Counted from the first letter of the stretch, positions 12,752 to 24,645 are shown. The stretch is 64,000 nucleotides of DNA from Buddleja alternifolia (GCA_019426215.1 CM033395.1:19520569-19584568), one strand, 5' to 3'. Notes: generated from the letters alone by a model not told the origin. Program-made: numbers and translations.

Positions 12752-13430
12752 TGTTGGGTTCCGCAAAAAATCAAATAAACGTAGATGAAGTTTTAAACAA
12801 TATGTTGGAATTATTTATTTTCAAAATACGTTATATAATTCTTAATTAATTAAGTACTAAAATTAGCCATTGGTAAGTTTTAAATTACTTTTTAATTTAG
12901 CCGTTGGAGGGCCATTGTTAAGATGCTTGTGCTTTTCCGAAAAGTTACGTAACTGTTGACAGGAAAGGAAGTCACGTAACTCTTGACAGCAACCTTTCCA
13001 ATAGCCATTTCTTTTTCATTTTCTGTTCACCATTTGAAAGTGTGCCTATATATATGAGACCCCAAGTGTCAAATATTAAAAAAAAAAATGAAACTTTTAT
13101 TGATCTCTCATCCTAAAACAGAAGCAGTACACGGAAAGTTGCAAATATACACTTATCTATACAAATTTCATTCTTTCCTTGGTTTTCTTTATTTTTGTGT
13201 ACCTCTTTCCATATTCCATAAAAGGGTGATAGGTTTATCTATTCATGGAGTGCAGTCTATAGAATAGATTGGTGTTTGGGCTTGTATCCTGGGAACAATT
13301 TTATTTCCAGAGAAGCATCTGTATAGTGGGAAAATTGTTTTTCTTAAGATAGTATCTTAAGTGATACGCATAGCTCAATTCGTTATCATTTCACATATTC
13401 ATTCTTGATCATTTAAGAAATTTCCCAACA
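12752..13430 (+). repeat. 5' LTR of a second copia element
   Basis: Begins TGTTGGGTTCC and ends TTTCCCAACA, so the termini TGTTGGG/CCCAACA are inverted repeats. A TATA box candidate lies at 13047-13055. No primer binding site follows: the next bases run straight into the gag ATG at 13442. No matching 3' LTR is seen, so the 679-bp length rests on the termini. Confidence 0.8.
12942..12991 (+). promoter_or_regulatory. Tandem ACGT / TTGAC repeat in LTR U3
   Basis: Two copies of a 23-bp unit at 12942-12964 and 12969-12991, 27 bp apart. Each holds an ACGTAAC core and a TTGAC (W-box core) about eight bases later. They lie 55-105 bp upstream of the TATA candidate. ACGT cores bind bZIP factors and TTGAC cores bind WRKY factors in plants; a stress-enhancer role is inference. 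Confidence 0.5.
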
Positions 13431-13441
13431 ATTTAAGAAAA

Positions 13442-16400
13442 ATGACCACTCCGGTGATGATCAAGATGCTTTCGCAAGAAGTTGAACGGTTGGAGCGATT
13501 TGATGGCCCGAGTTTTAACCGTTGGTTACAACGTATCCACTTTCTACTCGCCATGCAAAAAGTTGCATATGTGCTTCAAATGCCATATCCACAAACCGGC
13601 ATGGAGGATGGTTCATACTCTCAAGAGCAAATTAAATGGTTGGAAGACGATTATGTATGTAGAGGGTTGATTCTTGGAGCAATGTCCAACGGTCTCTTTG
13701 ATGTGTTTTGGCATCACCCGATGACGTTACAATTATAGACAATACTTCTTGCGAGAAATACAACAGAAGATGCGGGTCATAGAGCGTATTTAATTAACAA
13801 GTACATGGAATTTAAAATGGTGGATGATAAACCTATTATGGAGCAAGTTTAAGAAATGGTTCGAATTGCTCAAGAAATTGCTGCGATTGGAGAACCAATG
13901 ACCAAAAATTTTCAAGTTTCTACTATTATTGGTAAGTTGCTGTCTTCATGGAAAGATTATCGTAAAATGTTAAAACACAAGCGAGAGAGTCAAACATTGG
14001 AGGAACTTCTTCGACATTTGCAAATTGAGGAGCAAGCCCGAGTGCATGACAAAATTGAGGAAGATCAAAATCGGGTAAGTGGTTCCAATTTTAATAAAGT
14101 GCATGTTGTTGATACATCTACTCCTAGCAATAAAGTTTATGACGGTTCTAAGATGGCTTTCAAGAAAAAGAAAAATGCTCATTTCAAATTTGGTAATAAG
14201 TTTAAGAAAGGAAATTTTTCTAAACAAAGTTTTAAAAAGAGTCGTCCTTGTTTTGTTTGTGGGAAAACTAACCATAAGGTTGCGCAATGTCGTTTTCGAA
14301 AAGGACAAAAGGTAAACAATGAAAGTCACAATGTTGAAGAGGAGAAAATTATCGCCATAATTTTCAAGACTTTTATGGTGGATTCTAATGAAGGATGGTG
14401 GGTGGATTCAGGGGCCACCTGCCATGTCGCACCACATAAAAATGTCTTCAAGACTTATAAAAAAGTGGAGGATGATAGTAAGCTTTTCATGGAAAATTCT
14501 GCAACAACCAAAATAGTAGGTTGCGGTACCCTCGATTTGGAATTGTCTTTCAGAAAAACTCTTACATTGAGAAATGTGCTTCATGTACCAAGCATAATAA
14601 AGAGCCTTATTTCATTTTTCTTGTTAAGTCATCATGGAATTAAAGTTGTATTTGAGACCGATAAAATGATCCTAACAAAAAATGGGGCTTTTATTGGTAA
14701 AGGTTATGCTAAGGACAAGATGTATCTTTTGAGCACCATTAATGAAAATATTATGCATTCTTCTTATGTTTGTGACTTGAATAATATTTGGCATTAGCGA
14801 TTATGACATATTAGTAATAAAGTAATTAATCAAATGACTCAAAATAATTTAATTTCGAGGCGCAATATTAATGACTCCATAAAGTGTGAATTTTGTGCTC
14901 AAGCAAAATTAACTAGAAAACCTTTTAAAATTGTTAATAGAAATTTTTGTATATTAGAATTAATACACACCAATGTTTTGATAATAAAGAAATTGAAACT
15001 AGAGGGGGTAAAAGATATTTTGTAACTTTTATTGATGATTATTCTAAGTTTACCTATGTTTACTTACTTAGATCTAAAAATGAAGTATTTGATGCATTTA
15101 AAATTTACAAATCACAAGTAGAAAATCAATTAGGTGAAAAAATAAAAATATTAAGAAGTGATAGGGGAGGTGAATATTCTTCAAATGAGTTTGTTAAATA
15201 TTGTGAAGAAAATGGCGTTGTACATCAAACTAGTGCACCTAGAACCCCTCAACAAAACGGTATGGCGGAATGTAAAAATAGAACTTTGTTAGATATGGTT
15301 AACACTATGTTGTTAAGTTCACATTTGCCAACTAATATTTGGGGTGAAGCTTTATTATCTGCTAATTACATTAATAATAGAATATTACATAAAGGGTTTG
15401 ATAAAACTCCATGTGTATTATGGAAAAATAGGTCTCCTAACTTAGAATTTTTGAAAACATGGGGATGTCTTGCTTATGCTTTAGATGACTTCTTTCAATA
15501 GAAATAAAATTGGCCCTAAAGGAATTAAATCGGTTTCTATTGGTTATGCTAGTAATAGTAAAGCATATAGATTCTTAGATTTAAAGAATAATATTATTTT
15601 TGAGATTGTCTCGGCTGAATTTTTTGAAGACAAAATAATTAAAGATGCCAACTCGTTTGAGATAGATAAAGGGTTGACTGATTCACTTTTACAAAATCAA
15701 AATAATGACAAATTTCTCATCAAGGATTTAGAGGAAGAAAGTCATGATAATAATACGTCTCTTGATAATATTGAATCTAGTGAACTAAGTTTAAGAATAA
15801 GTAAAAGAAAGAGGATAGAAAAAGATTTTGGACGTGGAATATTTACATATAATGTAGAAGACCCTAGAGACTTTAAAGAAGCCATGTCTCTACCCGATGC
15901 TAATGATTGGAAAATAGCCATGGATGATGAAATTAAGTCAATAATAGATAAAAATACTTGGACTCGAACAAGTTTGCCTCCTAATACCAAGACCAATATT
16001 GAGTAGTAAATGGGTATTGAAAAAGAAACTAAGAACTGATGGTTTAGTCGATAAGTATAAGGCTAGATTAGTTGTTGAAGGTTTTAAACGAAAAGAAGGA
16101 GTAGATTATTTTTGAGACGTTTTCTCCTGTTACAAAGTTGACTTCCATTAGAATCATGTTTGTGATAACCTCAATATATAATTTAAAGGAACATCAAATG
16201 GACGTCAAAACAACATTTTTAAATGGAGACTTGGATGAAAAGATATATATTGAACAACTTGAAGGATATATAGTAAAAGTATGAGGACAAAGTATGTAAA
16301 GTTAATAAATCTTTATATGGACTTAAACAAGCTCCAAGACAATGGAATAAGAAATTTAGAGATGGAATTAAGAAGTTTAGTTTTAAAAATAATAAAGTTG

Positions 16401-18179
16401 ATGATTGTGTTTTCACTAAAGGAGATGCAAATTCATGTGTAGCAATTACTCTTTATGTTGATAATTTATTAATATATTCTTCTAGTATAGAATTGATAAA
16501 TGAAACGAAGAATTATATTGCTCATGTTTTTGATGTTAAAGATATGGGGCCTGTTGATGTGATTTTGGGTATAAAGGTTACTAGAGACAATGGTAAAATT
16601 ATTTTGTCACAGTCCCATTACGTTGAAAAAATATTGAAAAAATTTAATAGATATGATTGTAATGCTAGTAATTAGGCCTGTAAATCAAGCCGAGCGAGCC
16701 GAGCCTGGTAAAGCTCACGCTCGGCTTGATATTATGCGAGCTTTTATCACCAAGGCTTGAATTTGCACGAACTTTGTATTTCAAAGCTTGGGTTCGGCTT
16801 GAAAATTAGTATGAGCTTCAAGCCAAGCCCGAGCGGGCCCGAATTTGTTTTCTTTTGAAAAACTTTAAGTAATAAAGTAATCTAATATATATATAAAAAA
16901 AATAACAATCTTAAAAATGTAAAAAAATCGACATCATCCCTGTTTTAATGACAAATCATAACTAAAATGTATCTTAAAAGATCTCATTTCATTAAAATAT
17001 ATGCTCTATGTATTATTTAAGACTGAAAAATATTATAACAAAATATATGATAAACTTACTTACCAAAAAAATTGCTTTTATCGTGAGTTATGAGGAGAAA
17101 TAAATGAATTACAATTCTTGAAGACAAAAGTTAGCAACTCTCCAATGTCAGTTTATGTGAATTGTCATATGTTTGTATTAGATACGATCCGGTAGGTTTA
17201 AATTGATAATCTTTTAATTTTTTAATTTCTTGAGTATAATGTTTTATGTTAGGAAATTTTTGGATTTAATGTTGATTGGTTTTAAGGATTCTATTCCTTA
17301 ATTTTAAATCCTGATATTTCTTGTGCAATCTGAAATTATTTACAAAAAAGTAATATATTTTATTTTTGTATATAATCTATAAAATATATATATATATACA
17401 TGTATATATTTTTTTTTACGAGCCCGAGCCCTATTCAAGCTGAGCCTACTCTCGCTCACGTTCGGCTTGAATTCAAATTCAAGCCTTATCCTTGGGCTCT
17501 AACTTGGCTTGGGCCCGGCTTGTATAAAGCTCGGCTTGAAAATTCGAGCTTACGAGCTTCGAGCCGGTTTGAGTTCATTGACAGTCCTACTAGTAATACA
17601 CCATTAGATCCTCATTATAAACTTGTTCCTAATGATGGTGAACCTGTTGCACAAGTGGAATATGCAAAAATTATAGGAAGTTTAATGTATTTGATGAACT
17701 GCACAAGGCCGGCTATAGCCTTCGCAGTTGGAAAACTTAGTAGGTTCACACACGATCCTAATTATGAGCATTGGCAAGAAATAGATATACTTTTAAGATA
17801 CTTGAAATGCACAATTAATTATTCTTTACAATATTGTGGAATTGCTACTTCTTTGAAATGTTATAGTGATCTAGATTGGGCTTCTGGAAAGGTTGACTCG
17901 AATTCAACTGGGGGATGGTTGTTTACACTCGGTGGCGGTGCGGTCGCTTGGTCATCAAAGAAACAGACCTGTATAGCCATGTCCTCAATGGAATTTGAGT
18001 ATGTGACTATGTCACTCACGAGTAAGGATATAGTTTGGATGAGAAGATTCCTAAGGCATATACTGTTCATCGAAGGCCCTATTCAACCCGTTACTATGTA
18101 TTGTGATAACAAAGCAGCTATCCACTTGGCAAAAAATAAGAGATTCATAACTAAGTCTAAACACATTTCTAGAAATTAA
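13442..18179 (+). pseudogene. Second copia gag-pol, degenerate and 3'-truncated
   Basis: Gag starts at ATG 13442. Stops occur at 13736 and near 13850 in the same frame. A zinc knuckle CFVCGKTNHKVAQC and protease DSGATCH follow in the frame 13856-14797. Integrase lies at 14947-15501 (TFIDDYSKF, SDRGGEY) and its C-terminal part at 15485-16006, in different frames. RT between 16007 and 16675 has several stops; the catalytic motif reads YVDN rather than YVDD near 16458. RNase H (YSDLDWAS, CDNKAA) continues at 17598-18179. A hAT-type MITE splits the gene. The end of RNase H and the 3' LTR are missing; the sequence changes to an unrelated LTR piece at about 18180. Confidence 0.9.
16673..17589. mobile_element. 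hAT-type non-autonomous transposon (MITE), 8-bp TSD
   Basis: A 917-bp insertion in the second copia. The 8-bp target duplication CTAGTAAT is at 16665-16672 and 17590-17597. The terminal inverted repeat TAGGCCTGTAAAT pairs with TAGGACTGTCAAT read from the other end. Subterminal regions are packed with GAGC/CTCG and CGGCTTG motifs; the centre is AT-rich with no transposase frame. An 8-bp TSD and a TAGG-type end are typical of the hAT superfamily. Confidence 0.9.
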
Positions 18180-18750
18180 TTATTGGATAATTTAATTAAT
18201 TAATTAAATTAATGAGTTAATTAATTTCTTGGAGAAATTGAATTATAAATTAATTAGGAATTGAATTAATTGGATTATCAATTTATTTATTGGATAAATA
18301 AATTATCCGATTAATTAATTAGCAAGCAAGACGAAAGCCCGAAGGCTTCCGAGCCCACTAAGGGGCGGCCAAATGGACCCCCAAATAGGGCTCTTGCATG
18401 CTAGTGTTATTGTTTCATAATAATATAAATATATCACAAGGTGAAAAATAACACAAGACAACTTACATAACTTTCTCTCTAAGAAAAAGTCTTCCACCTC
18501 TCTCTCTTTCTCTCTCTCTCTAGCCATCTTTGACAAGGAAGAAAGGAGGAGTTTTTCGTTTTTGATTCCGGCGTGACGAATTAGAGACGTTGGCAAATTC
18601 GGCGTTAGAGAAAAGGATCACGTTCAGGAATCAACATACGCGAGAACGGTAATTTTTCTATACACAATTAAACACGAAGATTAGAGATGATTCGGGCTTT
18701 GGGAATTAAATTTACTTTTCGCTGTTTTTGATTCGTATAATTCCGAACAG
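18180..18750 (+). repeat. LTR fragment
   Basis: Has TTAATTAATT-rich DNA, then a CCACTAAGGGGCGGCC-type stretch, then CTCTCTCT and a GCGTGACGAATTAGAGAC box. The same order of motifs occurs in the long LTR at 56775-58540 (around 57830-58270). It is therefore read as a piece of a related LTR joined to the broken copia; neither end is defined. Confidence 0.55.
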
Positions 18751-18751
18751 C

Positions 18752-20700
18752 ATAACATCTAGCCCTCTTCTTATCAAGATGTGCACCTATTTTTTTCACT
18801 TTCGTAGTGTTGCACAGTACCCCCTTTGGCCATTTCCTGCAATTCAGCATCATTACTATAAAAAAAAACACCCTCCCGCCTTATTCTCATACATCATAAT
18901 GTACAATTATGCATTTAGCATTTCAGCATATCATTGCGTACTTTTCAAAAATCCCTTGAGAGTTCTAAGCAGAAATTTTGTTCGTAGACTCTAGGGAAGA
19001 AGTGGTTCTACCTTAGTTTAGAATCGTTATATTTGAGATACTATTGCGTCAACCCGTACCACCTATAGTAGGGCTATAACGGGCCAATTTTATGTTAAGA
19101 ACAGAGGGTTGGCCCTCTCCTTGATTTAATTCTTGTTAACATCTTCTAGTTCAAATTCCAGTAGAAATTCTAGTTTGATTGCATTTTCCATAAACAGATT
19201 GATATTCAACAATTGCCTATGTCAGTATAGTTTCATATGATCGTCTGAACCTACCAAGCTCAATTATAGATTCTAGAAGCAGATTGAAGATATCCAACAA
19301 AAATTACTTTTATATTTAGATTATCAAAATACGTGATTAAATAACAAATTATATAAAACATGTAAAAGTTATTATTATTATTTTTTGTTTATATTAGAAT
19401 TTACTTACTCGCATAAGTTTTTTTGATCAAGAATCTCGAGATATTCCTTTTATTTTATTCATTATCAATTGAAAAAGGAGAAGAAGGTCGTAACTGGATT
19501 ACATAAACCCATTGAACTTTACAAAGTTTCTATGTTATTTACTGTACAGTTTATTACTTTTATTTCAACGCTCGTCTTCATAAAAAGATAACATACTCAA
19601 CACTTCAACTTGCATTCCAATTCAAGCAACTAAGTAAATTCTGAACGCTCAAACTCTCAACTTAAGAAGACAAATCTATTCTACTGTATTGACTCTGATA
19701 TAAGTGCTGAAGGATTAATCCTACTCTGATTAAGCGTTTCAAACTTATGTCTAAGGTAACTTTCTGAAACAATTTTCAGTTGACGCTCAGTTAACGTTGA
19801 GCTTCTCCTAAGCATTCAAAACATTTTAAGTGCAAAAAATTTGTAAGTTGAAAAACTTCAGGGTGTATTCAACCACTCTTTCTAGACCCTTTTTGCATTT
19901 CACTTGAGGACAACAATGTAACTTAGGAAGGCAAGTGATCTGCACCCGTTGGATAGGAGTTCCTGCTACTATCGGTCTATCCCAAATAAGTTTTATTACA
20001 TGAAAAACTCAAATGGGAAGGTCAAGAGAGAAGATTAGAATGTTTTTATATTTTCCCTCTAGTACAATATATTTTTTGCAATTTAGCATATAATTAATAT
20101 CATTGTTGAATTAATTACCAAGAATTCTTTTGGTTGTGCATTAATAAAAGTTCAATCTTGTCAAGCAATAATTTAAACCTGAATAACCGACTACCGTTTA
20201 GAAAGTGATAAACCAATTGACATAGCATCTTTTTACCTTTAAAACTAAAGCTACTCGAATTCTTTGTTGGTAAAAGGAGATTCAACGAGACAAAATCGCG
20301 AAAAAATTACTCTTACATTTAGATTATCAAAATAAGTAATAAAACAATAAATTATATAAAACATGCAAAAGTTTTTTTTTTCCGTTTATATTGGAATTTA
20401 CTTACGTAACTTATTTGAGTATAACTTCTGACTGGTCTAGATTGTATTTGACAATTATGTATAATCAAAATTTTCTAGAGCACAAAAAACACGTTACTTC
20501 TTTGTTGATAAGGCACAAACTATAATATTAAAAAAAATTACATTATTCAAACTTGCTAAAATATATCATGTATAATGATTTCTTGAGTGTCTTTTGTAAC
20601 AAAAGTTATTAGGCATAATAGTTTTGTCCTTAGTAAAAAGCACCCACCCACCGGAGGTTGAAAAATTGATGGAATATTCTGTACAGGGAATGGGAATGGG
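18752..20700 (+). repeat. Duplicated 3' flank of the AIF-like locus
   Basis: 18752-18860 matches about 4031-4118, and 19905-20530 matches about 4162-4750 (shared AACTCAAATGGGAAGGTCAA and ATTTAGATTATCAAAATA). About 1 kb between them has no counterpart upstream. A third partial copy of the ATTTAGATTATC segment lies at about 19296-19425. No coding frame is supported. Confidence 0.75.
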
Positions 20701-20937
20701 AATGGGCAGAGGGTGTGAACAATATGCAAAACTTAACCAAAGGCAATATAATGTGAAGGGCATATTTTGATAAGCTAGGGGTGGAGTGGGTTGGGTTGGA
20801 TTGGGTTGATGCTGATTTCTCTATTCGCGGCAGAACATAATATTCCTCCAAGCCCTCGACAGAAAATACATTACCACAAGTACAACTACTATGACTGACT
20901 AGACCAATACCGGCACTTGGTCTTTGTCAATATTTAA

Positions 20938-21178
20938 GAGGGTGTTTGGTTAAGCTTATCCAAAACATCTTATAAGCTCCTACATCTTATAAGATGTTTA
21001 AAAAAAATTGAGGTTGAGTTACTTTTTTAAAAACAATTTATAAGACCCAAACATCTTATTTTTTGATCTTATAAGCTGTTTTTAAAAAATAATTACCAAA
21101 CAAATTTATAGAGCTTATAAGCTCTAAAACATCTTATAAGATGTTTAAAGGAGCTTATAAGCTTAGCCAAACACTCTC
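20938..21178. mobile_element. Tourist-like (PIF/Harbinger) MITE, TSD TAA
   Basis: A 241-bp AT-rich element with TIRs GAGGGTGTTTGGTTAAGCTT and GAGAGTGTTTGGCTAAGCTT, flanked by TAA at 20935-20937 and 21179-21181. Internal copies of CTTATAAG and CATCTTATAAGATGTTT make much of it self-complementary. A 3-bp TAA TSD and GTGTTTGG ends fit Tourist-like MITEs. Confidence 0.88.
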
Positions 21179-21181
21179 TAA

Positions 21182-21525
21182 ACCTATTTTTCACCACACA
21201 ACACAAGTCCCATTATTTAGTTCGTAGTTCGGAAATGGGGCGCGGCGTGTTCGTTTTATACGTTGGCAACATTTTGGGCCTAAAAAATGCCAAAACCAAA
21301 CATTGTTTGGACTTCATTTCTGCCCAATATACCGGCTGAAATCAAACCAAACATTGATATAAATTTCGATGTTATTTTATTGTTATTTTCAATTTTTTTT
21401 CGTTTTTAAAATTATTTCATTGTTATACATTTAAAATAAAGTAAAGTTTACTGCTTAAAACCCTAATTCACCACCTTTTGGAAACATAGCTTTAGTGAGA
21501 TTACAATAATAATTACTATTAAAAG
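21182..21525. other. No gene seen
   Basis: AT-rich interval between the Tourist-like MITE and the gypsy element. It includes several CCAAACATTG/CAAACATTG motifs that may be an old MITE, but I could not define ends. Confidence 0.4.
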
Positions 21526-21530
21526 AAGGG

Positions 21531-21938
21531 TGTTAAGCTCTAAGCAATCAATGGGGAGCTTAAGTTTGCTAATGGCGCCAAAGCGCAGTAGTGTGTGTGA
21601 GAGAAGGATAAACGAAGAGAGAGAGAGAGAATAAAAGAATTTCAATTCATAAATTGTTCAAAAGTTCTTGCAATACAACTGACTTTCCCTTTTTATAACA
21701 ATCTTGCTAAAAATATCTCCAACGAACTCCTAACTAATTAATCAGCTGGATTTGTTATTAATAAGCCACGTGTCTGCTTCCCATTGGTCCACGACTCTAC
21801 TCTTGTATAATCTAATTTAGGGTTTATTTGACCTTGCGTTCTTGAAACGACGCCGTTCTGGCAAGGACGCCCTTTTACTAATAGAAATGTACTTCTCCTT
21901 TTTACACTTTTTTCTTCATTCCTCTTTCCTTCCTGACA
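21531..21938 (-). repeat. 3' LTR of the gypsy element
   Basis: On the plus strand it runs from TGTTAAGCTC to TTCCTGACA. A (GA)n tract near 21616-21630 is shared with the other LTR. Confidence 0.93.
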
Positions 21939-22146
21939 ATACTTCCCCCGTATAAGACTTGACCCCAAGTCTTAAACCTTCAACTGTGGAAACTGAAAAC
22001 GGATGGTGGAGAAATCTTCCCAGGTTGCTTCTTCTTCTGGCAGATGAGACCACCTAACAAGCAACTGCGTGACTGTTGTGTTATTTCTTTTCACCATCCG
22101 ACGTGCCAACACCGCATTTGGCACAAGCAGAACCTTCTCTTGATCA

Positions 22147-23471
22147 TCAAGGACAGGAAATGAAGATGATACCTTGGCAACTAGACTTATAGATTTTTTG
22201 AGCAGGGATACATGGAAGACTTAGCTTCCACAGATCACTCTTCCTCAAGGAGTGTTGTCTGTAAGGTTGTAGTTTCAGGAACACCAAATCACCACATTGA
22301 AACTCTCTATCCACTCTTTTCCTATCAGCAAAAATTTTCATGCGATGTTGTGCTTTGGAGAGGTGTCTCTTCAGCTCTTGGACCAAGGTCTGCCTTTGTA
22401 AGATCACTTCTTCTACTCCAGTAACCGTGAAGGGTTGGAATGGGCCAATACTGAAGTGGCTTGGTTTGTAGCCATAGAGGGCTTCAAAAGGGGTCATTTG
22501 GATGGTGGTATGGAAGTTGGTGTTGTACCACCATTCATCTAATGGTAAGCACTTTCTCCATTGCGTAGGTTGGCCTATGCACACACACCTCAAATAATTC
22601 TCCACTCACTGATTTACCCTCTCACATTGCCCATTTGTTTGAGGGTGATAAGTTGTACTCATGGCCAATTCTACTCCTAGTGTAGTCATTAATTCTTTCC
22701 AGAATTGACTGGTGAAGATTTTGTCTCTATCACTAGTGATGGTGGGAGGCAGCCCATGTAGTTTACATATCCCTTCCAAGAATGCAGCAGCTACTTTAGA
22801 AGCAGGTAAGGGATGACTCAAAGCCAAGAAATGCCCATATTTAGTTAACCTATCTACAACTACTAGGATAGTCTCCATGCCTCCTGACAGTGGAAGTTTC
22901 TCAATAAAATCCATGCACACATGATGCCAAGCTTGAGTGGGAACATGCAGTGGTTGTAAGAGTCCTGGTGACATGACATGTTCAGCTTTACACATTTGAC
23001 ATGTAGGACACTGATTCACAAAAGATTTTACATCCTGAGCTGCACCAGGCCAAAGAAAGATGTTCTAAAGCCTATATAAGGTCCCCTTGACTCCAGAATA
23101 GCCCCCAACACTGGAGTCATGCATAGATTGGACCACTTGTTGTCTCAGGGGTTATTTCCCACATACAATTTGCCCTTATACCTCAAAATTCCTCCCTTAT
23201 AACAAAACCATGATGCATCCCATGGTTGGAGTGTACAAGCTGTAATAGCTTCTTGGGCCATACTGTCACCTTCATATAAGGATACCAATTGAGACATCCA
23301 TGCAGGTTGCACACTTGTAATAGCCAAGCAGTGTGTGTCTGATATCACATTCCCCTCTAGACCACAACCTTTCCTGGACAGTGCATCTGCAACCTTGTTC
23401 TCAACTCCCTTTTTGTATTCAATTCTATAAATAAAGTCAAGGAATTTGGCTAAGTATTGCTCTGCTACCAA
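22147..23471 (-). pseudogene. gypsy RNase H end plus integrase, broken
   Basis: Frame 23471-23145 holds the RNase H C-terminus (motif VADALSRKG). Frame 23019-22606 holds the integrase HHCC remnant (CPTCQMCKAEH) and core (VVVDRLTKYGHF, TSDRDKIFTSQFW, HPQTNGQCERV). Frame 22605-22147 continues with the integrase C-terminus and ends before a complete chromodomain. In-frame stops separate the pieces, including one at 22606 directly after the QCERV motif. The first codons of the 23471 frame are the primer binding site itself, so the deletion joined PBS to RNase H. Confidence 0.88.
23459..23470 (-). other. Primer binding site of the gypsy element
   Basis: Reads TGGTAGCAGAGC on the minus strand, one base from the right LTR. 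It has one mismatch to the usual tRNA-Met complement. Confidence 0.85.
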
Positions 23472-23879
23472 TGTTAAGCTCTAAGCAATCAATGGAGAGC
23501 TTAAGTTTGCTAATGGCGTCAAAGCGTAGTAGTGTGTGTGAGAGAAGGATAAACGAAGAGAGAGAGAGAGAATAAAGCAATTTCAATTCATAAATTGTTC
23601 AAAAGTTCTTACAATACAGCTAGCTTTCCCTTTTTATAACAATCTTGCTAAAAATATCTCCAACTAACTCCTAACTAATTAATCAACTGGATTTGTTATT
23701 AACAAGCCACGTGTCCGCTTCCCATTGGTCCACGGCTCTAACTCTTGTATAATCTGATTTAGGGTTTATTTGGCCTTGCGTTCTTGAAACGACGCCATTC
23801 TGGCAAGGAGGCCCTTTTACTAATAGAAACGTACTTCTCCTTTTTACACTTTTTCTTCATTCCTCCTTCCTTCCTGACA
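23472..23879 (-). repeat. 5' LTR of the gypsy element
   Basis: Same length and ends as 21531-21938. The following AAGGG completes the target duplication. Confidence 0.93.
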
Positions 23880-23884
23880 AAGGG

Positions 23885-24478
23885 TGTATGAAAGTCGTGG
23901 TTCGGCTTTGTGTCTACACCAAGCCATAGGGGCCCAATAGATTTATTGACCCATTTGGGTTTAGTCTCCTAGTGGAGTTGGTTGGTTTTTTTTTTTTGAT
24001 AAACAGTGGAGTTGGGTTTAGTATCAAACTAACCTCAAATAGTCAACCTAGTTAATAAAATACAGGAAGGAAAAAAATCATCATTAAATACATATAAGTA
24101 TATTATGGAATTTTCTTGAAAGTTATGGTGAAAAAATTGGATAAAAATAGTGAATGGGAAATGAAAGGATTCATAGACGTATGAGTATAATACGAATACA
24201 AATGAATTATTCGAGGTAAAAATTAAGCTTATTTTCATATAGATTTGAAAGATATATTGCTTGTACTCAGTTTTATTCTATGATAATAATATTTTATATG
24301 AGTCTCTAATTGACAATAATTAAAATATAAATTAGCAACTATAGTAGGCTTTTAATAGTATAATATTGAATTTGTACTTATAAAATAAATTATAATTTTC
24401 AATTTTAAATTAAAAAATAATTTTTTATCAAAATTTAAGTATTATTTATCAAGTATAATACAAGATACATAAAATATG
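23885..24478. other. AT-rich spacer, no gene
   Basis: No coding frame is supported. A poly(T) micro-insertion flanked by AGTGGAGTTGG repeats (23971-23981 and 24005-24015) is the only structure I see. Confidence 0.5.
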
Positions 24479-24483
24479 TGTAT

Positions 24484-24638
24484 TGTAATAATGAAAGAAC
24501 TTATTACATACTTCTGATATGAAAACAATAGTCCTATATATACACATGAACTACATCTAAAGGAAGAAAACATCTTCCTCACTTTAAGCAAACACTTTCC
24601 TACATTTATGCCTAAATATATGCTATATTATTATAACA
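24484..24638 (-). repeat. 3' LTR of the gag-less copia
   Basis: Plus-strand ends TGTAATAATG and TTATAACA. Identical to 28607-28761. Confidence 0.95.
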
Positions 24639-24645
24639 CTCCCCC

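Larger units (their letters stand above)
21531..23879 (-). mobile_element. Internally deleted Ty3/gypsy element, TSD AAGGG
   Basis: Two 408-bp LTRs (21531-21938 and 23472-23879) differing by roughly 4-5% by eye, with target duplications AAGGG at 21526-21530 and 23880-23884. Read on the minus strand, the primer binding site adjoins the right LTR and a polypurine tract (GGGGGAAGTAT) adjoins the left LTR. The 1.5-kb interior keeps only the end of RNase H and the integrase. Gag, protease and RT are gone. Confidence 0.93.
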
